Shown here: positions 1-9,397 of the stretch, piece by piece | How positions within the stretch are numbered: position 1 is the first letter of the stretch | Layout: every line of letters starts with the position of its first letter | Assembly (NCBI RefSeq): GCF_022179185.1 | Contig: NZ_BPQJ01000006.1 | Coordinates: 62,001 to 126,000, forward strand | Direction: 5' to 3' | Length of the DNA: 64,000 nt | Origin: Methylobacterium frigidaeris | Lineage (GTDB): Bacteria; Pseudomonadota; Alphaproteobacteria; Rhizobiales; Beijerinckiaceae | Notes under the pieces: generated by a model | What the model saw: the letters and a program-made list of their open reading frames with translations, nothing else | What the model was told of the DNA's origin: nothing | The model's database searches: none | Position numbers and translations under genes: made by a program

Positions 1-518
1 AGGGCCAGCGCCGGACCGACCGCCTCGCCGGCGCCGCGCATCATCCGGGCCCGCGGCTCGAGGCAGACCGGCACGTCGGCGCCGGTGCGGCGCGCCGCCG
101 CCATCAGGGCCGGATGATCGGGCGCGAGACCGTTGAGGCGGCCGAGGAGCCGCAGGGCCCCTGCCGCGTCGGACGAGCCGCCGCCGATCCCCGCCGCGAC
201 CGGCAGGCGCTTCACGAGGTGGAACCGACCGGCCTTCAACCCCGGCAGCTCCGCGGCGAGGTGGCGGGCCGCCCGCATCACCAGGTTGTCGTCGGTCGGA
301 CCTGCGGGACCCGCGGTCGGGCCGGTGACCACGAGAGCGAGGACCGGCCCCGGCTCCAGCGTCAGGAGGTCGCCCGCACCTGAACCCGCGAAGACGACCA
401 GGCTCTCCAGGGCGTGATAGCCGTCGCCGGGACGCCGGCCGAGGACGTGCAGGGTCAGGTTGATCTTGGCGGGCGCGCGGGTCGCCAAGGAAGACGGGGC
501 GAGGGAAGTCACAGTCAC
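1..518 (-). CDS. ispE: 4-diphosphocytidyl-2-C-methyl-D-erythritol kinase, 3' end outside window
   Basis: GHMP-family kinase that phosphorylates CDP-methylerythritol in the MEP isoprenoid pathway. The visible N-terminal part reads [15 protein letters not shown] near the start and has the glycine-rich ATP loop [16 protein letters not shown] around residue 100, both hallmarks of IspE. The C-terminal part lies beyond base 1. Two in-frame GTG codons (518 and 512) are the only sensible starts, and 518 is taken. The gene lies 81 bp downstream of the TPR gene on the same strand, so the two are probably co-transcribed. MEP supply fits with ispH and the hopanoid genes further right. Family call is secure; the exact start is not. 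Confidence 0.93.
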   Translation of the reverse strand, partial: MTVTSLAPSSLATRAPAKINLTLHVLGRRPGDGYHALESLVVFAGSGAGDLLTLEPGPVLALVVTGPTAGPAGPTDDNLVMRAARHLAAELPGLKAGRFHLVKRLPVAAGIGGGSSDAAGALRLLGRLNGLAPDHPALMAAARRTGADVPVCLEPRARMMRGAGEAVGPALA

Positions 519-599
519 GTCTCTCGAACGGCTAAGGGGCGCGGCGCCTGTCCGGCACCGCGCCCGCGATATCATCGCGAACTTGGGAGGAGAGGGGCG

Positions 600-2462
600 T
601 CAGCCCCCGCTCTTCGTCTCCGTGCCCATTGCCGGCGGCTCGGTCGGGGCCGGGGCGCCCTTCGGCATCTCGGGCTGGGGCGCGGGCTGGCTGTCGGCGG
701 TGGCGGCGGGCTTCTCCAGCTCCGGCAGCCCGTCCTTCAGCTTGGCCTCGATCTTGACCAGATCCTCCGGCTCGGGGTTCAGGTCCTTGGCGTGCTGCCA
801 CTGGAACTTGCCCTCGAGCCTCCGGCCGCTGCGCCAGTAGGCGTCGCCGAGGTGGTCGTTGATGGTGGGATCGCCGGGCTTCAGCTCGATCGCCTTCTCC
901 AGCTCGCGCACCGCGTCGTCCCAGCGGCCGAGGCGGTAATAGGCCCAGCCGAGGCTGTCGATGATCATGCCGTCGCGCGGCTGCAGGTCGACCGCCTGCT
1001 TGAGCATGCGGAAGGCCTCGTCGATGTTCTGGTTCTGGTCGACCCAGGAATAGGCGAGGTAGTTCAGCACCTGGGCGCGGCCGTTGGGCTGCGTCGCCGG
1101 CACCAGCTCCAGGGCCTTCTTCAGGTCAGCCTCGGCCTTCGGCCACTCCTTGGCGCGCTCGTAGGACGTGCCGCGGAAGTAGTACAGGGTCCAGTAGTTG
1201 CGCGCCGGCTGATCGCCGATCAGGTCGATCGCCTTGGTGTAGGTCTGGGCCGACTCGGCGTACTTCTTGCGCGAGCGCTGGACGTTGCCGAGCGCCGAGA
1301 TCACGTCGATGTCGTTGGGATAGGTCTTTGCGACCTGGTCGAGGTGGGCGATCGCCTCCTCGCCCTTGCCCATCTGCTCGAGATTGAGGCCGATCTGAAT
1401 GTCGGCATTGAGCTTCAGCGGCGAGGTCGCCGGCATGCGGGCGAAGACCTCGTTCGCCCGGTCGGGCGCCTTCATCCGCTCGAGGGTATCGGCGAGCGTC
1501 AGGAGCGCCAGCGAGTGCTCGGGGGCGAGGTAGAGGGCAAGGCGCAGGTACACCACCGCCGGCAATTCGTCGCCCTGCGAGGTCCCGGCCGAGCCGAGGC
1601 CGTAGAGCACCTCCGCGGCGCCCTCCTGGGCCGAGCCGATCAGGGGGGTGAGCGGCTTGCCGGCCTTCAGCTTGTCGAGGGCGTCGCGCACGATCGGGTG
1701 GCGCGGCAGGACGTTGTCGAATTCCTGGTAGGCCGCCACCGCGAGGTCGGGCCGGCCGGATTCGGCCTCGAAGCGGCCGTAGGCATCGACGATGCGCAGG
1801 GTGTTGCGGTCGGAATCGTAGGCCGATTTCAGCCGCCGCTCCGCCTCGACCTTGTCGCCGACCAGTGCCGCGATCAGGCCCGCATGGTAGTCGCGGAAGA
1901 CGTTGTAGTAGCGCTCGCCCTTGAGCTTGTTGATCGTCTCGAGCGCCTTCTTGCCCTCGCCGGCGCCGGCATAGGACCAGGCGGTGAGCAGGGTCGACGT
2001 CAGGTCGGCGGCCGCACCCTTGCCGCCGCGCTGCAGGTTCTGACGCGCCGCGGCGAATTGCTTGGCCTTGATCTTCTGCACCCCGAGGGCGAGCTGGGCG
2101 AGGCCGTTGGCCCCGTCCCGCGCCGTCAGGCGCTCGGCGGCGCGGAACGCCTCCGGCAGCGAGCCGTCGGCGAGGAGCGCCACGAAGGAGCGTTCGAGCA
2201 GCTCGGCGTTGCGCGGATCGCCCTTCACCGCCTCGCGGTAATAGGTGGCGGCGGCGGCCGTGTCGCGGGAGGCGCCGGCGATGTAGGCGGCGAGGAAGTT
2301 GCCTTCCAGCGAATCAGCCGGCTCGTAGGCCTGCGGGGCCGTGATCTCCCGCGCCGGCAGTCGCGCCGCGAGGGCCGGCGCCGTCGAGGCGGCGAGGAGG
2401 AGGGCCAGCGCGGCGCGCGCAACACCGCGGCGGGGGGCGGGGATTCGGGTCTTGAGCACCAA
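600..2462 (-). CDS. secreted tetratricopeptide-repeat protein
   Basis: A 620-residue protein with an N-terminal signal peptide (hydrophobic ALALLLAASTAPALA, residues about 17-31), followed almost entirely by helical TPR units. The clearest repeats lie between residues about 330 and 560, for example YYRLGRWDDAVRELEKAIEL. The last 50 residues are Pro/Ala-rich and probably disordered. TPR proteins are protein-binding scaffolds, so a periplasmic or outer-membrane assembly role is likely, but no enzyme function can be read from the sequence. It lies directly upstream of ispE on the same strand. Family is certain, role unknown. Confidence 0.88.
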   Translation of the reverse strand: MVLKTRIPAPRRGVARAALALLLAASTAPALAARLPAREITAPQAYEPADSLEGNFLAAYIAGASRDTAAAATYYREAVKGDPRNAELLERSFVALLADGSLPEAFRAAERLTARDGANGLAQLALGVQKIKAKQFAAARQNLQRGGKGAAADLTSTLLTAWSYAGAGEGKKALETINKLKGERYYNVFRDYHAGLIAALVGDKVEAERRLKSAYDSDRNTLRIVDAYGRFEAESGRPDLAVAAYQEFDNVLPRHPIVRDALDKLKAGKPLTPLIGSAQEGAAEVLYGLGSAGTSQGDELPAVVYLRLALYLAPEHSLALLTLADTLERMKAPDRANEVFARMPATSPLKLNADIQIGLNLEQMGKGEEAIAHLDQVAKTYPNDIDVISALGNVQRSRKKYAESAQTYTKAIDLIGDQPARNYWTLYYFRGTSYERAKEWPKAEADLKKALELVPATQPNGRAQVLNYLAYSWVDQNQNIDEAFRMLKQAVDLQPRDGMIIDSLGWAYYRLGRWDDAVRELEKAIELKPGDPTINDHLGDAYWRSGRRLEGKFQWQHAKDLNPEPEDLVKIEAKLKDGLPELEKPAATADSQPAPQPEMPKGAPAPTEPPAMGTETKSGG

Positions 2463-2651
2463 ACTCGTGGCTCCGTGATCGTGCCGGCCGCGGCGCCAGC
2501 GCGCGAAATCGGCGCGACATTGGACCCTGCGCGGGGCAGCGGCAAGACCAAACGGCGGCGGCGATGTGTCGGAGCCTGCCGCCGGGGTTGGCGGGGCGAG
2601 CCGCTTGCACGGGGCGATGGGCGGTCACGCCGTCGCCCGGGCCCGAACTTG

Positions 2652-2665
2652 TAAGATCTATCTTA
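2652..2665. promoter_or_regulatory. palindrome in AT-rich leader of the chemoreceptor
   Basis: Inverted repeat TAAGAT-CT-ATCTTA, about 60 bp before the chemoreceptor start and inside the only AT-rich patch between two divergent genes. It could be an operator or promoter element. No regulator is implied by the sequence. Confidence 0.3.
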
Positions 2666-2723
2666 AACAATCGCTGCGACCGATGTCGAACGCTGATCAA
2701 GTCGACCGCCAGAGTTGTCGAAC

Positions 2724-4793
2724 ATGTCGCTACGTAGACAAATATTCCTTATCTTGGGCCTGATCGGCTGCTTGCTGGTCTGGCTGGCGGGTTATCAGGT
2801 CGCCGATGCCTGGAACCGGGCCGAGGTCATGCGGCGGGCGGCGGACGCCAACCGGGTGACCGACGGGCTCGGTGCCGCCGCCGCGTCGCTCGCGGCCGAG
2901 CGGGGATTGACGAATGGCTGGCTCGCCAAGCCGCCTGCGGCCGCGGAACGCCCGGCCCTGGTGCGCGTGCGCGAGGAGGGCGACCGTCAGCTCGCGGCTG
3001 CCCTGGAGGCTCTGCGGCAGGACGGAGCGGTGTCGAAGGCGGCGGCCGCCCTCGGCGAGGCGCGCCAGGACCTCGCGGCCCTGCGCCGGCGGGTCGACCA
3101 CGTCCTCGCCGGCACGCCCGATCCCGACCTCACGGCGTCCTGGTTTCCGGCCGCGACCGGCGTGATCGCCCGCGAGCAGGCGCTGTTCGACGCGGTGCGG
3201 GCCGGCATCACCGGCTCGGTGCCGGGCGCGATCCATCACGGCCTCGACGTCAAGCGCGCCCTGTGGGACGCGAGCGAGTTCGCCGGGCGCGAGCGCGGCC
3301 GGCTCAACGCGGCGATCGCCGGGCGACAAGCGCTCGCCATCGAGCAGGTCCGCGCCCTGGCGGGCCTCGGCGGGCGCGTCGATGCCGCGCTCGCGCAGGC
3401 CCGCGCCTCCGAGCCGGCCCTCTCGGCGGAGTTCCGGGACGCGCTGGCGGCGGCCTCCCGCCGGGTCGAGGCGTTCGAGGCGACCCGCACGGCGGTCCTC
3501 GGGGCCGGGGCCGCGAGCCGGCCCTACCCGATCGCCGCCGAGGAATGGTTCCGCCAGGCGAGCGACGTCATCACCGGCATTGCCCAGGCGAGGGCGGCCG
3601 CCACCGCCTCGCTCGACGCCATCGTGGCGGCGGAGAGCCGGGCCAGCGAGAGCTGGCTCCTCGCCTCGCTGGCGATCCTCGCCGGCGCCTGCGCGGCGGT
3701 CGGCGGCGGTGCGCTCATGCTGGTGCGCGGGGTGACCGGGCCGCTCGCCCGGATGATCGAGGCGATGCGCCGCCTCACCGCCGGCGACTTCGCCGGCGAC
3801 TTGGCGGTCACGGTACCGGCGGCCTCGTCCCGCAGCGAGATCGGCGCGATGGCGGCGGCGATGGTGGGCCTGCGCGACAGCCTCGCCCGGGCCGCCGCCC
3901 TGGAGCAGGAGGCGGCCTCCACCCGCGCCGGGGCCGAGGCGCAGCGCCGGGCGGCTTTGCGCGAGCTCGCGGACCGGTTCGAGGGCTCGGTCGGCGGCGT
4001 CCTCGCCGCGGTGACCGCCGCGGCGGCCGAGATGGAGGCCACCGCCCGCGGCATGAGCGAGATCGCCGGCCGCACCGCCGACCAGAGCACCAGCGTCGCC
4101 GCCGCCGCCGAGGAGGCCTCCTCGAACGTCGCCACCGTCGCGGCGGCGGCGGGTCAGCTCGGCGCCTCGGTGCATGAGATCGGCCGCCGGGTCGGCTCCT
4201 CCGCCGAGATGGCCCAGAGCGCGGCCGCGACGGCCGGCGAGACCGCCCGCCTCGTCCACGAGCTGCGCCAGGGCGCGACGAAGATCGGCGACGTGCTCGG
4301 ACTCATCTCTTCGATCGCCGCCCAGACCAACCTGCTGGCGCTCAACGCCACGATCGAGGCGGCCCGGGCAGGCGCTGCGGGCCGCGGCTTCGCGGTGGTC
4401 GCCGCCGAGGTCAAAGCCCTCGCCGGCCAGACCGGCCGGGCGACGGCCGAGATCGCCGACCAGATCGCCCGCATCCAGGGCTCGACCGAGCAGGCGGTCG
4501 CGGCGATCGGCGGCATCGCCGGGCAGATCGGCGAGATCAGCTCAGCCAGCACCGCCATCGCGGCGGCGGTGGAGGAGCAGGGCGCGGCGACCCAGGAGAT
4601 CGTCCGCAACGTCTCGGAGGCCGCCAAGGGCACCGGCGAGGTGACGGGCAGCGTCGTCGAGGTCGCGGGTGCCGCCGACGAGACAGGCGCGGCGGCGAGC
4701 CAGGTCTTGTCTGCGGCGAGCGAGCTGTCGCGCCAGTCCGAGCACCTGCGCGGGGAGGTGGGGCGGTTCCTCAAGACGGTCAGGGCGGCGTGA
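2724..4793 (+). CDS. methyl-accepting chemotaxis protein with NIT-like sensor region
   Basis: A 689-residue transmembrane chemoreceptor. TM1 is at residues about 6-26 ([15 protein letters not shown]) and TM2 at about 309-333 ([20 protein letters not shown]). A HAMP segment follows ([20 protein letters not shown]), then a long cytoplasmic coiled-coil with the conserved signalling hairpin ([19 protein letters not shown] near residue 533). The helical extracytoplasmic region starts with [13 protein letters not shown], which resembles the start of nitrate/nitrite-sensing NIT domains; the ligand is not established. The ATG at 2724 is preferred over an in-frame TTG nine bases upstream because the hydrophobic anchor follows immediately. 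No che genes are nearby. Confidence 0.92.
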   Translation: MSLRRQIFLILGLIGCLLVWLAGYQVADAWNRAEVMRRAADANRVTDGLGAAAASLAAERGLTNGWLAKPPAAAERPALVRVREEGDRQLAAALEALRQDGAVSKAAAALGEARQDLAALRRRVDHVLAGTPDPDLTASWFPAATGVIAREQALFDAVRAGITGSVPGAIHHGLDVKRALWDASEFAGRERGRLNAAIAGRQALAIEQVRALAGLGGRVDAALAQARASEPALSAEFRDALAAASRRVEAFEATRTAVLGAGAASRPYPIAAEEWFRQASDVITGIAQARAAATASLDAIVAAESRASESWLLASLAILAGACAAVGGGALMLVRGVTGPLARMIEAMRRLTAGDFAGDLAVTVPAASSRSEIGAMAAAMVGLRDSLARAAALEQEAASTRAGAEAQRRAALRELADRFEGSVGGVLAAVTAAAAEMEATARGMSEIAGRTADQSTSVAAAAEEASSNVATVAAAAGQLGASVHEIGRRVGSSAEMAQSAAATAGETARLVHELRQGATKIGDVLGLISSIAAQTNLLALNATIEAARAGAAGRGFAVVAAEVKALAGQTGRATAEIADQIARIQGSTEQAVAAIGGIAGQIGEISSASTAIAAAVEEQGAATQEIVRNVSEAAKGTGEVTGSVVEVAGAADETGAAASQVLSAASELSRQSEHLRGEVGRFLKTVRAA

Positions 4794-4841
4794 GACTCGG
4801 TTCCCAAGGGCCTTTCGCGACCCGGTCATCGAACCCTCCGG

Positions 4842-4982
4842 GTCATCCCGGGGCCCGCCGCAGGCGAGAGCCCGGGATCCAGAACCGCAGATGACGCAGA
4901 ACCGGGCGGCATGGCGGCCCCTTCTTTCTGAACCATCAGCGGCTCTGGATTCCGGGCTCCGCTTTCGCGGCCCCGGACTGAC
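4842..4982. repeat. extragenic double-palindrome repeat, copy A
   Basis: About 141 bp with inverted ends: the left end begins GTCATCCCGGGGCCCG and the right end finishes GGCCCCGGACTGAC. Each end also contains its own inner hairpin. Related elements occur at 49109-49245 and 33399-33560, with a single half at about 37011-37050. It lies between the convergent chemoreceptor and ETF-QO genes. Confidence 0.6.
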
Positions 4983-5030
4983 CCTGTGACTTCGAAACGG
5001 GGTGGGCCCATGAAAAGGCCCCCTTCGTCC

Positions 5031-6695
5031 TTACATATTCACGTAATTCGGACCGCCCGGACCTTCCGGCGTCACCCAGTTGATGTTCTGGTTCGGATCC
5101 TTGATGTCGCAGGTCTTGCAGTGGACGCAGTTCTGCGCGTTGATCTGGTAGCGCGGCGCACCACCCTCCTCGATCCATTCGTAGACCCCGGCCGGGCAGT
5201 AGCGGCTGGAAGGCCCGCCGAACACGTCGTGCTCGGAGGATTTCTGCAGGCCCATATCCTTGACCTGGAGGTGGACCGGTTGGTCCTCCTCGTGATTGGT
5301 GTTCGAGAGGTAGACCGACGAGAGACGGTCGAAGGTCAGCACCCCGTCGGGCCTCGGATACTTGATCGGTGTCACGTCCTTGAGCGGCTTGGTGCAGGCA
5401 TAGTCCGGCTTGCCGTGGCTCAGCGTGCCGAACAGCGACAGGCCGGCGAGCTCGTTGAGCCACATGTCGAGGCCGCCCAGACCCACGCCGACGAGGGTGC
5501 CGTACTTCGACCACAACGGCTTGACGTTGCGTACCCGCTTCAGGTCGTAGCCGATCGGGCTCGAGCGCCAGCCCTCCTCGTAAGCAGTCAGCTCGTCCTG
5601 GGCCCGGCCGGCGACGAGCGCCTCGTGGATCGCGCCCGCGGCCTGCATGCCGGAGAGCACCGCATTGTGCGAGCCCTTGATCCGCGGCACGTTGACGAAG
5701 CCGGCGGAGTCGCCGACGAGGCAGCCGCCGGGGAAGACGAGCTTCGGCACCGATTGCCAGCCGCCCTCCATGATCGCCCGGGCGCCGTAGCCGATGCGCT
5801 TGGCGCCCTCGAACACGTCCCGGATCATCGGGTGGGTCTTGAAGCGCTGGAACTCCTCGAACGGCGACAGGGTCGGGTTCTCGTAGTTCAGGTGCGTCAC
5901 GAATCCGACCGAGACCAGGTGATCGTCGAAGTGATAGAGCCAGGAGCCGCCGCCGGCCTTGTTCGGCAGCGGCCAGCCCATCGAGTGCTGCACCAACCCC
6001 GGCCGAAACTTCTCCGGCCTGACCTGCCACAGCTCCTTCACGCCGAGGCCGTACTTCTGATGGTCGGAATGCTGGTTGAGGCGGTAGCGATCGATCAGCT
6101 TCTTCGTCAGAGAGCCGCGGGCGCCCTCGCCGAACACCGTGTACTTGGCGCGCAGCTCCATGCCGCGGGTGAAGTCGTCCCGCGCCTCGCCCGAGCGGGC
6201 GACACCGAGATCGCCGGTGGCGACGCCGACCACCGCGCCCGAATCGTCGTAGAGGATCTCGGCGGCCGGGAAGCCCGGATAGATCTCGACGCCGAGCTCC
6301 TCCGCCTTGCGGCCGAGATACTTCGTGACGTTGGAGAGCGAGCCCACGAAGTTGCCGTGGTTGCTCATCAGCTTCGGGAAGGCGACGTTCGGCAGGCTGA
6401 TGCCGCCGGCCGGCCCGAGGAACATGAACTCGTCCTTCACCACCTCGGTCTTGAGGGGGCGGTCCGGATCCGCGCGCCAATCCGGAATCAGCTTGTCGAG
6501 GCCGCTCGGGTCGATGACGGCGCCCGACAGGATGTGCGCGCCGACCTCGCTGCCCTTCTCGACCACCACGACCGAGACCTCGGTGCCGGCCTCGGCCGCG
6601 AGCTGCTTGAGCTGGATGGCGGCAGCCAGCCCGGCCGGGCCCGCTCCGACGATCACCACGTCGAAGTCCATCGCCTCGCGTTCCGGCAGCTCCAT
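5031..6695 (-). CDS. etfD: electron-transfer flavoprotein:ubiquinone oxidoreductase
   Basis: A 554-residue inner-membrane flavo-iron-sulfur enzyme that passes electrons from reduced ETF to ubiquinone, linking acyl-CoA and amino-acid dehydrogenation to respiration. The FAD dinucleotide-binding motif VVIVGAGPAGLAAA is at residues about 13-26. The C-terminus carries the 4Fe-4S cysteines (RYCPAGVYEW, then CVHCKTCDIKDP). The ATG at 6695 has a strong GGGGAGG ribosome site 8 bases upstream, which decides it over an in-frame TTG 24 bp further out. Full length for the family. The acyl-CoA dehydrogenases elsewhere in the window would be natural upstream partners. Confidence 0.96.
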   Translation of the reverse strand: MELPEREAMDFDVVIVGAGPAGLAAAIQLKQLAAEAGTEVSVVVVEKGSEVGAHILSGAVIDPSGLDKLIPDWRADPDRPLKTEVVKDEFMFLGPAGGISLPNVAFPKLMSNHGNFVGSLSNVTKYLGRKAEELGVEIYPGFPAAEILYDDSGAVVGVATGDLGVARSGEARDDFTRGMELRAKYTVFGEGARGSLTKKLIDRYRLNQHSDHQKYGLGVKELWQVRPEKFRPGLVQHSMGWPLPNKAGGGSWLYHFDDHLVSVGFVTHLNYENPTLSPFEEFQRFKTHPMIRDVFEGAKRIGYGARAIMEGGWQSVPKLVFPGGCLVGDSAGFVNVPRIKGSHNAVLSGMQAAGAIHEALVAGRAQDELTAYEEGWRSSPIGYDLKRVRNVKPLWSKYGTLVGVGLGGLDMWLNELAGLSLFGTLSHGKPDYACTKPLKDVTPIKYPRPDGVLTFDRLSSVYLSNTNHEEDQPVHLQVKDMGLQKSSEHDVFGGPSSRYCPAGVYEWIEEGGAPRYQINAQNCVHCKTCDIKDPNQNINWVTPEGPGGPNYVNM

Positions 6696-6890
6696 CCTGG
6701 TCCTCCCCTGGTCTCGCAATAGTTCACATATAAACGATCTCGGGCCGCCTCAAGCGGTTCCGGCGGCCGGACCGTGCGACGGCGTGTCCCCGGGCGCAAG
6801 CGGCGGCGCTCAGGCCTCGCGCGCGAGAATGCCTGTGCGCGTCATGTCGCGCCTGTTGTCCACAGCCGCGCGGCACGCCACATCATACAT

Positions 6891-7823
6891 ATGATTCCCG
6901 ACGCTCCGGACAGCCGCGACCTTCTCTCCTTCCTCGACTTCCACGTCGCGGCGGGCGTCGACGCCGCGCTGGACGAGACGCCGCACGACCGCTTCGCCGA
7001 ACCGGAGGCGCCGCGCCGTGCTGCCCGGGAGGCGGCCGAGCCCGAGGCACCTGCCAGCCGCGCGCCGCCGGCGGAGCCGGTACGCGCTGCCCCGCCGCGG
7101 CAGGAGGCGTCCCGGCAAGAGCCCCCCGGCCAAGAGAGCCCCCGCCAAGACGCCTCTCGTGCGGAGACGCCCAGTACCTACGGCCGTTCCGCCGCCGCAG
7201 CTCCCGGCGAGGCCGCGGGCGACGCGCGCGAGCTCGCCGCCACCGCCGCGAGCCTGGAGGATCTGGAAGGCCTGCTCGCCCGGTTCGAGAGCTGCGCGCT
7301 CCGCTTCACCGCCAAGAACCTCGTCTTCGCCGACGGCAACCCGCAGGCGCGGGTGATGTTCGTCGGCGAGGCGCCGGGCGCCGACGAGGACCGGATCGGC
7401 AAGCCGTTCATGGGCCGCTCGGGCCAGCTCCTCGACCGGATGATGGCGGCGATCGGGCTCGACCGCTCCAACGCCTATGTGGGCAACGTCGTGCCCTGGC
7501 GCCCGCCGGGCAACCGCAACCCGACCCCGCAGGAGATCGCGACCTGCAAGCCGTTCATCGAGCGGCAGATCGCGCTCGCCGATCCCGACATCCTGGTCTG
7601 CCTCGGCGGCGTCGCGACGCAGTCGCTCGCCGGCACCAAGGACGGCATCCTCAAGTCCCGCGGCCGCTGGTTCCCCTACCGGACCGGGCGACGCGAGATC
7701 CGGCTGCTCGCCACCCTGCACCCGGCCTACCTGCTGCGCCAGCCGCTGCAGAAGCGTCTCGCCTGGCGCGACTTTCGCGCCCTGCGGACCGCCCTCGACG
7801 AGGGCGAGCGGCAGCGCCCCTAA
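6891..7823 (+). CDS. uracil-DNA glycosylase, family 4-like but without a full Fe-S ligand set
   Basis: A 310-residue glycosylase that would remove uracil from DNA. After a Pro/Ala/Arg-rich linker (residues about 30-110) comes the catalytic domain: motif GEAPGADED near residue 161, PFMGRSGQLLDRM, VVPWRPPGNRNP and the DNA-contacting HPAYLL near 275. Family 4 enzymes normally bind 4Fe-4S through four cysteines. Here the first pair is CALR rather than CxxC, and the third ligand position reads PWRPP instead of a Cys before RPP. Only two canonical cysteines remain, so a cluster is unlikely. This matches cluster-free alphaproteobacterial relatives. The ATG at 6891 follows a non-conserved in-frame extension. 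Confidence 0.9.
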   Translation: MIPDAPDSRDLLSFLDFHVAAGVDAALDETPHDRFAEPEAPRRAAREAAEPEAPASRAPPAEPVRAAPPRQEASRQEPPGQESPRQDASRAETPSTYGRSAAAAPGEAAGDARELAATAASLEDLEGLLARFESCALRFTAKNLVFADGNPQARVMFVGEAPGADEDRIGKPFMGRSGQLLDRMMAAIGLDRSNAYVGNVVPWRPPGNRNPTPQEIATCKPFIERQIALADPDILVCLGGVATQSLAGTKDGILKSRGRWFPYRTGRREIRLLATLHPAYLLRQPLQKRLAWRDFRALRTALDEGERQRP

Positions 7824-7858
7824 GCGGAACCGTGCCGGCTCCCATCGATTACTCTTGA

Positions 7859-7897
7859 GCCTCAGACCTGCGCCGCGTAGCCGTCGCGGCCTGAGGC
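7859..7897. promoter_or_regulatory. two-tier hairpin between uracil glycosylase and metallopeptidase genes
   Basis: Outer arms GCCTCAG/CTGAGGC enclose inner arms GCCGCG/CGCGGC. It ends 22 bp before the next start codon. There is no T-run on either side, so it is more likely an mRNA processing, stability or leader structure than an intrinsic terminator. Confidence 0.35.
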
Positions 7898-7919
7898 ACG
7901 GGCCAACGGGTAGCTGAGC

Positions 7920-8819
7920 ATGCGCTGGGAAGATTTTCGCACCTCCGACAACGTCGAGGACCGCCGCGGCGAGGGCGGAGGCGGCGGGTTCGGCTTCCCC
8001 GGAGGCGGTGCCGGCGGCCTCGGCATCGGTACCATCGTGATCCTGTGCATCATCGGCTGGGTCACCGGCATCAACCCGGCGATCCTGATCGGCGGCGCCG
8101 AGACCGTGACGCGCCAGCGCGCCCCGCAGGAGCAGCAGGGCCAGCAGCCCGACCGGCGCACCGGCGCCCCCTCCGACCAGACCGGCAAGTTCGCCGCCGC
8201 GATCCTCGGCAACACCGAGGACGTGTGGAGCCAGGTGCTGCCGAACCAGACCGGGCGCCAGTACACCCCGACCACGATGGTGCTCTATACCGGCGGCACC
8301 CGCAGCGGCTGCGGCCAGGCCCGGGCCGCGATGGGGCCTTTCTACTGCCCGCTCGACAAGAAGGTCTATCTCGACACCTCCTTCTTCAAGGAGATGGAGC
8401 AGAAGTTCCGCGTGAAGGGTGATTTCGCCTACGCCTACGTCATCGCCCACGAGGTTGGCCACCACGTCCAGGACGTGCTCGGCATCCTGCCCAAGGTGCA
8501 GCGCAAGCAGCAGCAGGTCGGCGAGCGCGAATCGAACGCCCTCTCGGTCCGCGTCGAGCTGATGGCCGATTGCCTCGCCGGCGTGTGGGCGAAGAACTCG
8601 GACGACCGCTTCAAGGCCCTGGAGCCCGGCGACATCGAGGAGGCGATGCAGGCGGCGAGCGCCATCGGCGACGACCGGCTGCAGAAGCAGAGCCAGGGCT
8701 ACGTCGTGCCGGATTCCTTCACCCACGGCTCCTCGGCCCAGCGCATGCGCTGGTTCCAGACCGGCTATCGCAGCGGCCAGACCCAGTCCTGCGACACCTT
8801 CCGGGCCTCGCAGCTCTGA
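7920..8819 (+). CDS. ypfJ: neutral zinc metallopeptidase, YpfJ family
   Basis: A 299-residue protein of the putative neutral zinc metallopeptidase family (Pfam Zn_peptidase). A short charged/Gly-rich N-terminus is followed by one membrane segment (IGTIVILCIIGWVTGINP, residues about 38-55) and the zinc-binding HEVGHHVQD at about residue 177, with a downstream ELMADCLAGVW segment typical of the second zinc-ligand helix. The substrate is unknown in the family. Its TGA overlaps the moaB ATG by one base (TGATG), so the two are translationally coupled. Confidence 0.9.
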   Translation: MRWEDFRTSDNVEDRRGEGGGGGFGFPGGGAGGLGIGTIVILCIIGWVTGINPAILIGGAETVTRQRAPQEQQGQQPDRRTGAPSDQTGKFAAAILGNTEDVWSQVLPNQTGRQYTPTTMVLYTGGTRSGCGQARAAMGPFYCPLDKKVYLDTSFFKEMEQKFRVKGDFAYAYVIAHEVGHHVQDVLGILPKVQRKQQQVGERESNALSVRVELMADCLAGVWAKNSDDRFKALEPGDIEEAMQAASAIGDDRLQKQSQGYVVPDSFTHGSSAQRMRWFQTGYRSGQTQSCDTFRASQL

Positions 8820-9397
8820 TGGCCGGCCTCGACCAAGCCCGCGCCTTCGTGCCGCTCGGCATCGCGGTGCTCACCGTCTCGGACACCCGCACCCTGGCGG
8901 ACGACCGCTCGGGCGACACCCTGGTCGAGCGCCTGGGACGCGCGGGGCACCGCCTCGCCGCCCGGGCGATCGCGCCGGACGAGGTCGAGGCGATCCGCGG
9001 GCAGGTGCGTGCCTGGGCGGCGGATCCGGGGGTGGATGTCGTCATCACCACCGGCGGCACCGGCTTCACCGGCCGCGACGTGACGCCGGAGGCGCTGGAA
9101 CCGTTGTTCGAGAAGCGGATGGACGGGTTCTCCGCCGTGTTCCACCGCATCTCCTACGACAAGATCGGCACCTCGACCCTGCAATCGCGGGCCACCGCCG
9201 GGGTGGTGAATGCAACCTACGTGTTCGTGCTGCCGGGCTCGCCCGGGGCCTGCCGGGACGCCTGGGACGGCATCCTGGCGGCGCAGCTCGATTACCGGCA
9301 CCGGCCGTGCAACTTCGTCGAGATCATGCCGCGCCTCGACGAGCACCTGAAGCGCGGGGCTGCTAGCCCCGCACCAGCGCCCCCCGCAGGGGCCTGA
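8819..9397 (+). CDS. moaB: molybdenum cofactor biosynthesis protein B
   Basis: A 192-residue MoaB/Mog-family protein acting in molybdopterin adenylylation or a related step of molybdenum cofactor synthesis. Family motifs are clear: LTVSDTRTLADDRSGD near the N-terminus, ITTGGTGFTGRDVTPEAL mid-protein and VLPGSPGACRDAW. The ATG overlaps the metallopeptidase stop by one base, which fixes the start. The last 35 bp overlap the 3' end of the convergent downstream gene, adding a Pro/Ala-rich tail that other MoaB proteins would not need. Confidence 0.93.
   Translation: MAGLDQARAFVPLGIAVLTVSDTRTLADDRSGDTLVERLGRAGHRLAARAIAPDEVEAIRGQVRAWAADPGVDVVITTGGTGFTGRDVTPEALEPLFEKRMDGFSAVFHRISYDKIGTSTLQSRATAGVVNATYVFVLPGSPGACRDAWDGILAAQLDYRHRPCNFVEIMPRLDEHLKRGAASPAPAPPAGA

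Noticed and set aside
3263-4177. Large plus-strand open frame within the chemoreceptor
   Set aside because: It is another reading frame of the chemoreceptor gene, whose own frame shows TM, HAMP and signalling motifs.
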